A stretch of DNA of 64,000 bases, from positions 1 through 64,000 of the forward strand of contig CADACU010000009.1 of the NCBI GenBank assembly GCA_902786545.1, given 5' to 3'. The translations under genes and the position numbers were made by a program. Of this stretch, positions 43,229-53,185 are shown piece after piece. Positions within the stretch are counted from its first letter, which is position 1. The number at the start of each line of letters is the position of its first letter. The DNA is from an uncultured Anaerovibrio sp. (lineage in GTDB: Bacteria > Bacillota > Negativicutes > Selenomonadales > Selenomonadaceae). The notes under the pieces are model-generated. The model made no database searches, was not told the origin of the DNA, and saw only the letters and a list, made by a program, of their open reading frames with translations.

Positions 43229-43516
43229 ATGCTTATTGGTCATTTAGGGGCTCTTTTGTCATTTGTTACCTTTTTCATATCGGTGATGGCGTATTCATAT
43301 GGGAAGGATGCTTATGAAATTGAGCCCTTTGAACGAAATTGTTTCTTTGTTTTATTGGGCTGCACTGTAATAAATATTGCAGCCCTCCTTTTAAAGGATT
43401 ATTCGGTACTTTATTACGCTGACTATCTCCAGTTTGTGGCGAGTGTTGGTGTGTTTTTGATGTTTGCCGGTTTGTGCTGGGTGTTTTATCAGATAAAGTA
43501 TTCAAGGGGACGATAA
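43229..43516 (+). CDS. small three-helix membrane protein, partner of the downstream peptidase?
   Basis: A 95-residue hydrophobic protein with three predicted membrane helices (LIGHLGALLSFVTFFISVMA; FFVLLGCTVINIAALLL; FVASVGVFLMFAGLCWVF) and a basic tail, KYSRGR. I recognise no family; helix spacing is loosely like the start of cytochrome c biogenesis CcsA proteins, which is not enough to name it. ATG follows AGGAGTTTTGG. Its stop lies one base before the ATG of the FtsH-like peptidase, which itself has no membrane segment. The pair is therefore translationally coupled, and this protein may anchor the peptidase. Confidence 0.7.
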   Translation: MLIGHLGALLSFVTFFISVMAYSYGKDAYEIEPFERNCFFVLLGCTVINIAALLLKDYSVLYYADYLQFVASVGVFLMFAGLCWVFYQIKYSRGR

Positions 43517-43517
43517 T

Positions 43518-46379
43518 ATGTCCACAGACAAGAAAAAAGAATTTGCTCAGCTGTCCAAGGCTACCAAGGAGCTTTACCAAGCACTTTGTGCCAATATCAG
43601 GGGGCAGGATGAGGCAATTCACTATTTTGTACAGGGAATTTTCAAGGGACAGTTTATTCCGGATACGGAATCACAGGCCCTAAACAATGTATTTTTGCTG
43701 TCGGGACCACCAGGTACCGGCAAATCTACCTTGGCTTATATTACCGCCAAAACCTTAAACAGGAATGTGATTGAGATAAATCTGGATGCCAATGCCGCGG
43801 AGTCCTCGGCTGAGGATTTTGTCAAAACGGTAAGTGGCAATTCGGAAGCAGGATTGATTTCCAGATTTGTGGAGGATAATCCTGACGGTATTCTGTTGCT
43901 TAAAAATATTGAAAAGGCCAATCCAAAGGTGGTATCGGCCATTAGTCAGGTAATCGAAAACGGCAGTGTTGTTGATGCAACCCGGAATGTGGAGATTTCC
44001 TTTGCCAACACGATTATTATCTTCACCACCAATATGGGGGCGGAGCTGTATCTTAATGAGGAAAACGGGGCTGTTTTGCCGAAATCAATTGTACTGGAAA
44101 CCTTTGTCCGTATTCTGGCGGAGTCGGAATTTCCAGTACTATTTTTTTATGAGTATTTCAATAACGACCATATCATTTTCTTCAAGGAGCTATCTGCCAA
44201 TCACATTGTGGAGCTGATTGAGCAGAGCTTTGTGGAATTTGTGCAGGAAATACATCAGGAATACGGCTACGAACTGGAGCTGGACCCGGATATGACCAAT
44301 TTGTGTCTCTATAATCAATGCGATATTATTGATGCAAAATCAGTAGTGCCGTTAAGCAAGGCATTTATGAAAAATGAATTTTATGAGCTGAGCCGCCATA
44401 TTGGGGACGATGTCCTGACCAAGCTGGAAAAAATCACCTTTACTGTGGAAACACCAGCTCAGGATAATCCCATGTATTCGCTGTTTATGTTTCAGGAGAA
44501 GCCTCAGGTATTGGTCATTGCCGATAAAGAAAAATATCCGTCATTGGTGGAAAATGATTATGTTGACCTGTTATTTGCTCAAAATGTGGAGCAGGCTGTA
44601 GAAATATTGACTGATAATTATATTTCCTTTGCTGTGGTGGATTTAATGCAGGGAGTAGAAGACCATGGAGTGAAAATGCTGAGTCTGGATGATGAGGTAT
44701 CCCTTGGCCTGGCTATGTTTGATTTTATTCGGGATAATTTGCCAACCTTGCCGATTTATCTTGTAAAACAGGACAGCATTAGTTTGGCGGATTATTTTAC
44801 TTTTATGCAAAAGGGTGCCCGGGCAGCGGTGGATTTATCAGTGGACAGTGCACAGGTGACCGCCGAGCTGTTGATGATTGCCCGGGATATTTTGGTACAG
44901 AAAAATTTTGATGTGCTGGAAAAAGAAGGCCTGATATTAAAGTATAATACGGCCCAAAAGCTGTCAGAGGATGGCAAACAGGCTGAAATAGTCTTTTATG
45001 ATTTTGATTTTCAGAACATCAATGGCCCGGACCCAACGGATGAGTATCTGGAAAAGGTGGACGATGACCGTCATTTTGATGATATTGTGGGTGGCAAAGC
45101 GGCCAAGGAGGAACTTAAATATTTAAGCGACTATCTGGTTAATCCGGAAGTATTTGTGATGAAAAACCATAGCACGCCTTGTGGTGTGCTGCTGTTTGGC
45201 TATTCAGATGCCGGCAAGGTATCCTTGGGCAAGGCACTGGCGACGGAAACCGGTTCTACCCTGCTGATGACCACTATATCGCGCATGGCTGATCTTACCC
45301 CGGAGGGGGCCTGTGAATTCTTGAAGGATTTATTTGATCGGGCCATTCGGGAAGCACCGGCGGTTATTTTGATCGAGCAGCTGGGGCAGCTGCTGGATAC
45401 CATCGGCATAGGTGCAGTAAATGCCATCGTCAACGGTATAAAAAATATCAAATCCAGCGGTGAACCGGTGTTGTTCGTGGGAACATTGGATTGGGCCCAT
45501 TCCACGGTCAGTGATGATAATTCTGATTTTCCACCGGAGCTGCTTCATTTGTTGGAATACAAAATACGGGTAAGGCTGCCGGACCGGGAGGAACGGATTG
45601 AGGGAATTACCAAGGCGTTAAAGGCCCGGGGAATTGATACGGTGCCGGAGGCGCTTATTCAGAATATCGCTGATAGGGTAATTGGCCAAAGTATCGCTGA
45701 TATCAATGAGTTTATCTCCATGGCCATCCGGATGGCGGCCAAGCAGCAAAAGGAAGTGGACCGGGATATTCTGGCAGATGCCTTGGGAGAATTCCATTTT
45801 GGCCAAAAGCAGGAATGGGATGAGCCAAATTATTATTCCACAGCAGTTCATGAGGCTGGCCATGCTTATATGCTATGGCTCACTGGCGAAAAATCCACCT
45901 TTGTCACCATTGTGGGTCGAGGTGAATACGGTGGATATACCCGACCAAAGGTAAACGAAAAGATAAATAAAAATTATACCAGAAAATATTATCTGGATAA
46001 AATACGGATGAGTCTGGCCGGACGAGCGGCTGAGGTAGTATTTTTAGGCGAAGAGGAAGGTATCAATGCCGGTGTCAGTGGCGATTTGCAAACAGCTACA
46101 ATACAGGCTCTGACCATGATTAACGATGTGGGGATGGGCAAAAAGCTGCGGGCTTATGTGCCATGGGAACAGATAACTACCAGCCCGGTGGGGGTTGATA
46201 TCTACAACGAGGCCAATGAAATTCTCCAGCAGGAGTATGAAACTACTTTAAAACTTATCCGGGAAGGAAAAGAGGCTGTAAAGGCGTTAGCCGATAAACT
46301 GCTGGAAAAATATCAGCTAACCGGTCCTGAAATAGATGAGATTTTAGACAGCTTTACCAAACCGGTGGAAATGAAATAA
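43518..46379 (+). CDS. FtsH-like M41 peptidase with two degenerate AAA modules and a receiver-like domain
   Basis: A 953-residue soluble protein. The N-terminal ClpB/ClpA-like AAA has a good Walker A (GPPGTGKS, 63-70), but its Walker B region reads LLLKNIEKA where DE is expected. Residues about 329-450 resemble a response-regulator receiver (QVLVIADK ... FAVVDLM ... ARAAVDL). A second, FtsH-like AAA follows with Walker A GYSDAGKV (561-568, Ser/Thr replaced by Val) and Walker B ILIEQLG. A peptidase M41 domain has zinc motif HEAGH (778-782) and a later GVSGDLQTA supplying the third ligand. FtsH membrane helices are missing. The inference is a zinc protease with regulatory, mostly non-hydrolysing AAA modules. 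It ends at a strong terminator. Confidence 0.82.
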   Translation: MSTDKKKEFAQLSKATKELYQALCANIRGQDEAIHYFVQGIFKGQFIPDTESQALNNVFLLSGPPGTGKSTLAYITAKTLNRNVIEINLDANAAESSAEDFVKTVSGNSEAGLISRFVEDNPDGILLLKNIEKANPKVVSAISQVIENGSVVDATRNVEISFANTIIIFTTNMGAELYLNEENGAVLPKSIVLETFVRILAESEFPVLFFYEYFNNDHIIFFKELSANHIVELIEQSFVEFVQEIHQEYGYELELDPDMTNLCLYNQCDIIDAKSVVPLSKAFMKNEFYELSRHIGDDVLTKLEKITFTVETPAQDNPMYSLFMFQEKPQVLVIADKEKYPSLVENDYVDLLFAQNVEQAVEILTDNYISFAVVDLMQGVEDHGVKMLSLDDEVSLGLAMFDFIRDNLPTLPIYLVKQDSISLADYFTFMQKGARAAVDLSVDSAQVTAELLMIARDILVQKNFDVLEKEGLILKYNTAQKLSEDGKQAEIVFYDFDFQNINGPDPTDEYLEKVDDDRHFDDIVGGKAAKEELKYLSDYLVNPEVFVMKNHSTPCGVLLFGYSDAGKVSLGKALATETGSTLLMTTISRMADLTPEGACEFLKDLFDRAIREAPAVILIEQLGQLLDTIGIGAVNAIVNGIKNIKSSGEPVLFVGTLDWAHSTVSDDNSDFPPELLHLLEYKIRVRLPDREERIEGITKALKARGIDTVPEALIQNIADRVIGQSIADINEFISMAIRMAAKQQKEVDRDILADALGEFHFGQKQEWDEPNYYSTAVHEAGHAYMLWLTGEKSTFVTIVGRGEYGGYTRPKVNEKINKNYTRKYYLDKIRMSLAGRAAEVVFLGEEEGINAGVSGDLQTATIQALTMINDVGMGKKLRAYVPWEQITTSPVGVDIYNEANEILQQEYETTLKLIREGKEAVKALADKLLEKYQLTGPEIDEILDSFTKPVEMK

Positions 46380-46384
46380 AATGC

Positions 46385-46415
46385 AGGCACTGTGTTGAGC
46401 AGTGCCTATTTTTTT
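46385..46415 (+). terminator. terminator after the FtsH-like gene
   Basis: AGGCACTG (46385-46392) pairs with CAGTGCCT (46400-46407), followed by ATTTTTTT. Confidence 0.9.
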
Positions 46416-46475
46416 GTAAAAAATGGGCAAAAAGATGGAATTGTAATAAAATTTCAGAAAAATAGTGCTGTTTAC

Positions 46476-46504
46476 TTGTGCATAAAAATATATAAATGTA
46501 TAAT
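46476..46504 (+). promoter_or_regulatory. promoter of rodZ and following genes
   Basis: TTGTGC (46476-46481), 17-bp spacer, TATAAT (46499-46504), 31 bases before the RodZ-like start. Confidence 0.6.
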
Positions 46505-46535
46505 ATAGTAGAGTTTTTATGTGGGAGGTTAGAAC

Positions 46536-47483
46536 ATGCTCGGTGATGCCTTGAGACGAGAAAGAGAAAAGCAAGGACTTACAGTAAAAGATATAGAAAA
46601 TGAGACCAGTATACGGTCTGTATATATAACCGCTATTGAAAAAGGTGATTATGATTCATTGCCTGGAGATGTTTATACCAAGGGGTTTATCCGTAATTAT
46701 GCCCGGGCCCTGAATATGGATAGTGAATCATTGCTACAGCAGTTTAATTCGGAACGAAACATCGAGACACCGATACAGCCGGTGGACCAGATGTCCAAGC
46801 CTAATTATTATGAAGATGTTCCACAGCGTACAGTCACCGTAAAATCATCCAATCGGGATGTTTATCGGTCTGATCATGGGACAAATCTTTTTTCCTCCGG
46901 TGATGATTATCGGGAGCGTACCGAGGAAAAGAGTGGCTCCAAAGCATTTTTGATTTTTTTGGCTGTGTTGGCAGTATTTTTGGGGGGCGTTTATTATGCC
47001 TTCAGCGATACTCCGTCAAAGCCTGCCAATAAACCTGCGGTAAAAACCGAGCAGGTGAAGAAAGAGAATACAAAAACTACGGAAAAGCCAGTAGCCAAAA
47101 CCTATGACAGCGTTGATGTAGTAGCAAAATGTGATGATGTTTGTTGGGTTTCCGTTACAGTTGATGGCAAAAATGTTTTCGAAGGTATGATGGAAAAGGG
47201 CAAGGAAATGTCCTGGAAGGGTAAGGACAGAGTTGTGGTCACTGCGGGAAATGCAGGGGCTATGGAGCTGATCTGGAACGGCAACAGCCTTGGCAAGCTG
47301 GGTAACAAGGGTCAGGTGGTTGAACGGGTTATGACCAAGGATAATGATGGCCGTGCAGCTGCCAAGAGTGATACCCAGTCAGCCGCCAATACCGGTGTCA
47401 ATGCGGATAACAACACTGTTCAGGAGAAAAAGACGGCAGCACCTGATAAAACGGACGCTGCTAAGACAAAGAAAAGTAACTGA
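46536..47483 (+). CDS. rodZ: RodZ-like helix-turn-helix membrane protein
   Basis: A 315-residue protein. The N-terminal HTH_25/xre-type domain (LGDALRREREKQGLTVKDIE; YITAIEKGDYDSLPGDVYTKGFIRNYA) occupies residues 1-70. A linker, one membrane helix (about 135-152, FLIFLAVLAVFLGGVYYAF) and an extracytoplasmic DUF4115 domain (about 190-265, VSVTVDGKNVFEGMMEKGKEMSWKGK in part) follow, then a low-complexity Asn/Ala/Lys tail. RodZ links MreB to the cell-wall elongation machinery. It has its own promoter and precedes ygiQ by 20 bases. In Bacillota it is often next to radical SAM and pgsA genes. Confidence 0.88.
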   Translation: MLGDALRREREKQGLTVKDIENETSIRSVYITAIEKGDYDSLPGDVYTKGFIRNYARALNMDSESLLQQFNSERNIETPIQPVDQMSKPNYYEDVPQRTVTVKSSNRDVYRSDHGTNLFSSGDDYRERTEEKSGSKAFLIFLAVLAVFLGGVYYAFSDTPSKPANKPAVKTEQVKKENTKTTEKPVAKTYDSVDVVAKCDDVCWVSVTVDGKNVFEGMMEKGKEMSWKGKDRVVVTAGNAGAMELIWNGNSLGKLGNKGQVVERVMTKDNDGRAAAKSDTQSAANTGVNADNNTVQEKKTAAPDKTDAAKTKKSN

Positions 47484-47503
47484 TAAATATATGGTGTGAT
47501 TGA

Positions 47504-49384
47504 ATGAGCTTTTTACCAATATCAAAGTCTGATATGGAACTTAGAGGCTGGGAACAGCTGGATTTTATCTTTGTTTCCGGGGATGCCTATGTGGACCATC
47601 CCAGCTTTGGACCGGCTATTTTGTGCCGTCTTTTGGAAAAGCATGGTTATAAGGTTGGGTTGATTCCCCAACCGGACTGGCACAACACCAAAGATTTCGC
47701 CCGCCTGGGAAAACCCCGGCTGGGCTTTCTTGTTTCAAGTGGTAACTTGGATTCACAGCTAAACCGGTATACTGCTGCCAAACGAATACGGCATCAGGAT
47801 CAGTATTCACCTGGGGGAAAGGCCGGTTGCCGACCGGAACGGGCTGTAATAGTGTATTCAAAGATGCTGCGGAAATGTTGGGGTAATGATGTTCCGATTA
47901 TTATTGGCGGCATCGAAGCCAGTCTGCGCCGCTTTGCCCATTATGATTACTGGGAAAATTCTGTCAGAAAATCAATTTTGGCCGAAAGTGAAGCGGATTT
48001 GCTCATATATGGGATGGGTGAGCATCAGCTGATTGATGTGGCGGCCCAATTGCACCAGGGGGTTGAAATACAAAACATTCAGGATGTACAGGGAACCTGT
48101 TTTAAAGTGCCTAATTTTGACTATATATGGGACTATACACCACTGCCATCCTTGGATGAGGTCAGCCGGCACAAGGAAAAATTTGCCGAAGCCTTTAAAA
48201 CAGAGTATTTGGAACAGGACGCCTTCCGGGGTAAAAAGCTGGCTCAGCAGAATGGCCAATGGTGTATTGTACAAAATCCACCGGCTATGCCCCTTAGTAT
48301 GGAGGAAATGGATGAAATCTATGACTTGCCCTATGAGCGGGCCTGGCATCCGATATATGACCAAGCTGGCGGTGTTCCAGCCTATGATGAGGTTAAATTT
48401 AGTATTGTAGCTCATCGGGGCTGTTTTGGCGGGTGTAATTTCTGTGCTATTATTTCCCATCAAGGGCGTATAATTCAACCCCGAAGTGATGAATCTATTC
48501 TGCGGGAAGCCAAGCTTCTTACCAAGCTGCCGGGGTTTAAGGGATATATTCACGATGTAGGCGGTCCTACAGCAAATTTTCACCGGACCTCCTGTGATGC
48601 CCAGCTAAAACGGGGGACTTGTCATGGTAAGCAGTGCCTTTCGCCGGAGCCATGCAAAAATCTTGTGGTGGACCATAGCAGCTATATACAGCTGTTACGG
48701 AAAATCCGGGCATTGCCGGGCATAAAAAAGGTCTTTATTCGGTCTGGAATTCGATTTGACTATTTGATGCTGGCCAAGGATGAATTTTTACAGGAGCTGT
48801 GTGAGCATCATATCAGTGGTCAGCTAAAAATCGCTCCGGAGCATATATCTGATAAAGTAACTCATATGATGGGCAAATCCGCGAAAAAGGTTTATGTACG
48901 GTTTGTAGAGCGCTTTGCTACCATAAATCAAAAGCTGGGGAAGAAACAATTTCTGGTACCGTATTTTATGTCCAGCCATCCTGGGGCCACACTGGATGAT
49001 GCCATAGAGCTGGCGGAATTTATCAAAAAAATGGGTTATCACCCACAACAGGTACAGGATTTTATCCCAACACCTGGCACCTTGTCCACCTGCATGTGGT
49101 ATAGTGGCATAAATCCGTTGACAGGGGCGCGGGTATATACGGCTAAAAATCCGGAAGATAAGGCTATGCAACGAGCTTTGATGCAATATTGGCTACCGGA
49201 AAATTATCCATTGGTAAAAAAAGCCTTGGAAAAAGCCCATAGACAAGATCTCATCGGTTTTGGACCGAAATGTCTGATAAAGCCGGAAAAGAAGCCTAAG
49301 GATAAAGCCAGTCCAAGAACTGGTAATGATAAACGAAGCAATCACAGAAGCAACCATAATAGTAAGAAAAGTAAGAAGGTGTAG
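47504..49384 (+). CDS. YgiQ family radical SAM protein
   Basis: A 626-residue UPF0313/YgiQ radical SAM protein. The N-terminal region ([40 protein letters not shown]) and the iron-sulfur motif [10 protein letters not shown] (CxxxCxxC) are present. The C-terminal DUF3362 part ([23 protein letters not shown]) is followed by a basic Lys/Asn-rich tail. The reaction is unknown. No strong ribosome-binding site is visible (GGTGTG), so coupling to rodZ is possible. nrdR starts two bases after its stop. Confidence 0.93.
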   Translation: MSFLPISKSDMELRGWEQLDFIFVSGDAYVDHPSFGPAILCRLLEKHGYKVGLIPQPDWHNTKDFARLGKPRLGFLVSSGNLDSQLNRYTAAKRIRHQDQYSPGGKAGCRPERAVIVYSKMLRKCWGNDVPIIIGGIEASLRRFAHYDYWENSVRKSILAESEADLLIYGMGEHQLIDVAAQLHQGVEIQNIQDVQGTCFKVPNFDYIWDYTPLPSLDEVSRHKEKFAEAFKTEYLEQDAFRGKKLAQQNGQWCIVQNPPAMPLSMEEMDEIYDLPYERAWHPIYDQAGGVPAYDEVKFSIVAHRGCFGGCNFCAIISHQGRIIQPRSDESILREAKLLTKLPGFKGYIHDVGGPTANFHRTSCDAQLKRGTCHGKQCLSPEPCKNLVVDHSSYIQLLRKIRALPGIKKVFIRSGIRFDYLMLAKDEFLQELCEHHISGQLKIAPEHISDKVTHMMGKSAKKVYVRFVERFATINQKLGKKQFLVPYFMSSHPGATLDDAIELAEFIKKMGYHPQQVQDFIPTPGTLSTCMWYSGINPLTGARVYTAKNPEDKAMQRALMQYWLPENYPLVKKALEKAHRQDLIGFGPKCLIKPEKKPKDKASPRTGNDKRSNHRSNHNSKKSKKV

Positions 49385-49386
49385 TA

Positions 49387-49842
49387 ATGCTTTGTCCATA
49401 TTGCAATACAGAAGACAGCAGAGTAATCGATTCCCGGGCAGTGGATGATGGCCGGGCCATACGGCGTCGGCGGGGATGTAATAATTGTGGCAAACGCTTT
49501 ACCACCTTTGAAACAGTGGAGCAGCTGCCTTTAATGGTGGTCAAGCATGACGGCACCCGACAGATTTTTGATCGCAACAAGCTGTTAAACGGTCTTATCC
49601 GGGCCTGTGACAAACGGGAAAAATCCCTGGAAAGTATTATGATTCTGGCCCATGATATTGAGCAGTCCATCCGGCGGGAATACGAGCAAGATGTAACATC
49701 CAAGGATATTGGGGAAATGACCTTGAAGAAGCTGAAGAATTTTGACCAGGTTGCCTATATCAGGTTTGCATCCGTATACCGGAAGTTTTCAGATATCAAC
49801 AGCTTCCGTCATGAGCTGGATGTGCTTTTGGCGGATGAATAA
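49387..49842 (+). CDS. nrdR: transcriptional repressor NrdR
   Basis: A 151-residue repressor of ribonucleotide reductase genes. The N-terminal zinc ribbon has CPYC and CNNCGKRFTTFE. An ATP-cone domain contains VVKHDGTRQIFDRNKL and VAYIRFASVYRKF. The ATP-cone senses ATP/dATP and controls binding to NrdR boxes upstream of nrd operons; no such operon is in this window. It is full length. The next gene follows 24 bases later. Confidence 0.96.
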   Translation: MLCPYCNTEDSRVIDSRAVDDGRAIRRRRGCNNCGKRFTTFETVEQLPLMVVKHDGTRQIFDRNKLLNGLIRACDKREKSLESIMILAHDIEQSIRREYEQDVTSKDIGEMTLKKLKNFDQVAYIRFASVYRKFSDINSFRHELDVLLADE

Positions 49843-49866
49843 TGGACTTAATATGGAGGAAGCTAT

Positions 49867-51606
49867 TTGTCCTGGCAATTAAAGGAGCAGCTTAAAGAGC
49901 TGTTGAAGGAAGAAACTGGATATTATATTTATCCGGCTGGTGGCCGCACACGAGTGGCTCTGGCGTATCCAAATTCATATTTTGTAGGTATGTCCAATCT
50001 GGGGCTGCATATTATTTATCGTCTGTTAAATCAGCGTCAGGACACAGCCTGCGAGCGGTGTTTTTTGCCGGAAAAAAAACAGCAGGCCGAATATGTTAAG
50101 ACCAAGTCCCAGCTAATGACTGTTGAGACCCAAAGCCAGGTTTCATCCTTTGATATATTGGCCTTTATCATGTCCTTTGAAATGGATTATTTCAACATTA
50201 TCAAAATGTTGGAGCTAAGCAAGATAAAGCCTTTCGCCAAGGACAGGGGGGAGCGGGATCCGTTGGTTATAGCCGGTGGTCCGTGCGCAACCTTTAATCC
50301 TGAGCCTATGAGCCGGTTTATTGATGTGTTTGTCATCGGTGAAGGTGAAGCGATAATGCCAACCTTTATGGCAACCTATAACCAGGCCCGTAGTGCTGGA
50401 AAAACCAAGGCTGAAATTCTGACTGTTCTTGCTCAAATCCCCGGGGTGTATGTACCCTCCTGCTATGATATAGCTTATGATAAAGAAGACCGGTTTGCCG
50501 CAACAATTCGTCCTATTGGTGATGCGCCACCTACCATCAGTCGGCAGTGGCAGAAAAATCTGGATGAATATCCCGGTGAAACAACCATTTATACGGAAAA
50601 CACCGAGTTTAACCTTCATTTAGTGGAGATTGCCCGGGGCTGTGGCCGGCATTGCCGGTTCTGTATGGCGGGGTATTGCTTCAGAAAACCACGAAACCGT
50701 TCTCTGGAAGCCATTGAAAAAATGCTGTTGCAGGCTAAAAAGGACGGTCGGCGCGTGGGATTGATGGGGGCAGCTATCTCTGACTATCCGGAAATAGATG
50801 CATTGTGCCGGGAGATTTTGGGGGATGGCCTAAGTATGTCGGTAGCATCCTTTCGGGCCGATTCAGTTACCATGGAGCTGGTGGATTCCTTGGCCAAAAG
50901 CGGCCTGAAGACCCTTACTATGGCTCCGGAAGCCGGTAGTAAGCGAATGCGGGCGGTTATCAACAAGGGGATTGAGGAAGAACATCTTATTAAGGCCATG
51001 GAAATGGGTATAAAAGCCGGTATCAGGCATTTTCGTCTGTATATTATGATAGGTCTGCCGGGGGAAGCACCGGAGGACATTCAGGGCATAATCGATATGG
51101 CCAATCGGCTAAAGGATTTTATGGAAGCCAATGGCGCCAATGGTCGCCTTACCCTTAGCATAAATCCATTTATTCCCAAGCCGTTTACCCCGTTTCAATG
51201 GGCTCCTATGGCTCCATTAAAATACATTCAGGGGGCTTTAAAACAGATAACTGCTGCTTTAAAAAAGCGTCATAATATAGAAATTATTGCTGAATCCCCA
51301 CGGGATGCCTATGTACAGGCGGTTTTAGCCCGGGGCAATCGTACAACCGGGGATTATCTTTGGGAAGCCTATGAAAATGGTGGTAGCAAGGCGATGAAAT
51401 CCGTGCTGAAAAGCCACGGCCTGTCCATGGAGGATATTGTCAGTCAGCCAGTGGCTCTGGATAATGTTTTACCTTGGGATATGTTGGATATGGGCTTTTC
51501 AAAGGAGTATTTGCAGAAAGAATATCGTGAATCCCAACAGGCCAGTCCAAGGCATACGGTTCAATGCTTTGATGGCTGCCATCGGTGTGGTGTCTGCCGG
51601 GATTGA
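49867..51606 (+). CDS. TIGR03960-type radical SAM protein
   Basis: A 579-residue protein with an N-terminal B12-binding-like region (RVALAYPNSYFVGMSNLGLHIIYRLLN) and a radical SAM core. The cluster motif is CGRHCRFC (CxxxCxxC) within ARGCGRHCRFCMAGYCFR. The C-terminus ends in a short Cys-rich tail (CFDGCHRCGVC). TTG 49867 is the start, with GGAGGAAG seven bases upstream. Proteins of this family are commonly paired with or fused to a DUF2344 protein and located by ribonuclease G. Neither is here; pgeF follows instead. The substrate is not known. Confidence 0.88.
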   Translation: MSWQLKEQLKELLKEETGYYIYPAGGRTRVALAYPNSYFVGMSNLGLHIIYRLLNQRQDTACERCFLPEKKQQAEYVKTKSQLMTVETQSQVSSFDILAFIMSFEMDYFNIIKMLELSKIKPFAKDRGERDPLVIAGGPCATFNPEPMSRFIDVFVIGEGEAIMPTFMATYNQARSAGKTKAEILTVLAQIPGVYVPSCYDIAYDKEDRFAATIRPIGDAPPTISRQWQKNLDEYPGETTIYTENTEFNLHLVEIARGCGRHCRFCMAGYCFRKPRNRSLEAIEKMLLQAKKDGRRVGLMGAAISDYPEIDALCREILGDGLSMSVASFRADSVTMELVDSLAKSGLKTLTMAPEAGSKRMRAVINKGIEEEHLIKAMEMGIKAGIRHFRLYIMIGLPGEAPEDIQGIIDMANRLKDFMEANGANGRLTLSINPFIPKPFTPFQWAPMAPLKYIQGALKQITAALKKRHNIEIIAESPRDAYVQAVLARGNRTTGDYLWEAYENGGSKAMKSVLKSHGLSMEDIVSQPVALDNVLPWDMLDMGFSKEYLQKEYRESQQASPRHTVQCFDGCHRCGVCRD

Positions 51607-51621
51607 TTATTGGTGATTTAT

Positions 51622-52440
51622 ATGAGTTTTTCACTTATTTCTGGTAAAAAGAATAATTTGTGGATTGGCAAATTTTCCATCTTTCCGGAAGATTGCTTTG
51701 TCCACGGTATTTCCACCCGATATGGTGGAGTGAGTCATGGTGCATTTGACAGCTTAAATTTAGGCCTTCACGTAGAGGATGATGCTGATGCGGTTAAACA
51801 AAATCGGGATATATTCTTTGAAGGATTGGGATTGTCCAAGGGCAGCGGAGTAACCTGTCAACAGGTTCATGGCGATCGGATAGCGGTAGTTAGCCGGGAG
51901 CAAGCAGGCCGGGGAATGTATGATTACAGTACATCAATCCCGGATGTAGATGCCCTTGTTACCAATGTGCCCGAGTTACCGTTAATGCTGTTTTTTGCTG
52001 ATTGTACCCCTATTTTACTGGCGGACCCGGTAACAAAAGCCATTGGCGTTGCTCATGGAGGCTGGAAGGGAACTGTCGCATCGATTGCTCGGAAAACTGT
52101 TCAACGAATGGTGGAAGAATACGGCTGCAACCCACGCAATATACTGGCGGGGATTGGACCGGCTATTGGTCCGTGCTGTTACGAGGTTGGGGATGAGGTT
52201 GTCCACCAATTTACCGATGCTTTTCCGGAGTTTATCCAAGATATTCTCACCAATGAAGCCGGTAGTAATCGGTTGAATCTGGCCAAGGCCAATCGGCTAC
52301 AGCTTATTCAGGCGGGACTTGAAGATAATAATATTGATATGGCTGGGGTGTGTACCTCCTGTAATAATCGGCAGTTCTTTTCCTATCGGGGAGACAAAGG
52401 CCGAACGGGACGGATTGCCGCCGTACTGTCCATACGATAA
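51622..52440 (+). CDS. pgeF: peptidoglycan editing factor PgeF (YfiH, laccase-domain)
   Basis: A 272-residue Cu/Zn-type purine nucleoside or peptidoglycan editing protein. The YfiH motifs are HGISTRYGGVSHGAF, VTCQQVHGDRI, FFADCTPILL, VAHGGWKGTVASI and GIGPAIGPCCYEV, which supply the two His and Cys metal ligands. The family removes or corrects L-Ser-containing cell-wall precursors and also shows nucleosidase activity. ATG 51622 is preferred because GGTGAT (51612-51617) precedes it. It stands before yggS-sepF, the conserved division cluster. Confidence 0.9.
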   Translation: MSFSLISGKKNNLWIGKFSIFPEDCFVHGISTRYGGVSHGAFDSLNLGLHVEDDADAVKQNRDIFFEGLGLSKGSGVTCQQVHGDRIAVVSREQAGRGMYDYSTSIPDVDALVTNVPELPLMLFFADCTPILLADPVTKAIGVAHGGWKGTVASIARKTVQRMVEEYGCNPRNILAGIGPAIGPCCYEVGDEVVHQFTDAFPEFIQDILTNEAGSNRLNLAKANRLQLIQAGLEDNNIDMAGVCTSCNNRQFFSYRGDKGRTGRIAAVLSIR

Positions 52441-52463
52441 ACTAATCCCGGAAGGTGATATAA

Positions 52464-53153
52464 ATGATAGCGGAGAAGTTAAAAGAGGTTAAGGAGAACA
52501 TTGAAGGAGCCAAGGCAAAACGAAGCCCGGATAAGCAGCACGAAGTACGGCTTATCGCTGTGACGAAAAATCATGATGTTCAGGCGATGCGGGAAGCTAT
52601 TGATGCCGGCGTAACCGACATTGGTGAAAATCGTATCCAGGAAGCCAAGGAAAAGTTTGCAACGCTGGACCGGGATGTGACCTGGCATTTAATCGGTCAT
52701 TTACAGACCAATAAAGCCAAACAGGCCGTAAAAATATTTGATTTGATTCATTCAGTGGACACACTGCATTTGGCTGAGGCCATCAACAATGCCGCTGCTG
52801 GAATCAACAAGGTTCAAAAGGTATTGGTACAGGTCAATTTGGCCAAGGAAGACTCCAAGTCAGGTGTATATGTCGAGGAATTGGCGGATTTGCTTCACAA
52901 GGTGGATGAATTGCCGAATTTGCAGCTTATGGGGCTGATGTGTATAGCTCCGAATTATGATGATGTGGAAGAATGTCGCCCATTATTTGCAAAAATGTAC
53001 GAAATTTTCCAAAAAGTGAAGGAAATCACCTTTTCAACAGCGAATATTTTATACTTGTCAATGGGAATGACACATGACTATGAAATTGCCGTTGAGGAAG
53101 GGGCAAATATGGTACGGGTTGGAACCGGAATTTTTGGTCCAAGACAATATTGA
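52464..53153 (+). CDS. YggS family PLP homeostasis protein
   Basis: A 229-residue PLP-binding TIM-barrel protein. The PLP lysine lies in RLIAVTKNHD. GENRIQEAKEKF, WHLIGHLQTNKAKQAV, HSVDTL and LSMGMTHDYEIAVEEGANMVRVGTGIFG are all family hallmarks. It buffers pyridoxal phosphate and influences amino-acid metabolism. It precedes sepF as in most Bacillota. Confidence 0.95.
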   Translation: MIAEKLKEVKENIEGAKAKRSPDKQHEVRLIAVTKNHDVQAMREAIDAGVTDIGENRIQEAKEKFATLDRDVTWHLIGHLQTNKAKQAVKIFDLIHSVDTLHLAEAINNAAAGINKVQKVLVQVNLAKEDSKSGVYVEELADLLHKVDELPNLQLMGLMCIAPNYDDVEECRPLFAKMYEIFQKVKEITFSTANILYLSMGMTHDYEIAVEEGANMVRVGTGIFGPRQY

Positions 53154-53185
53154 GTGGGAAAACCAGTGTGTGAGGAGGAAATCCT

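Noticed and set aside
42284..43243. 319-codon minus-strand open frame opposite the HAD phosphatase
   Set aside because: The plus-strand protein has clear HAD motifs and signal peptide; the antisense frame has no recognisable domain.
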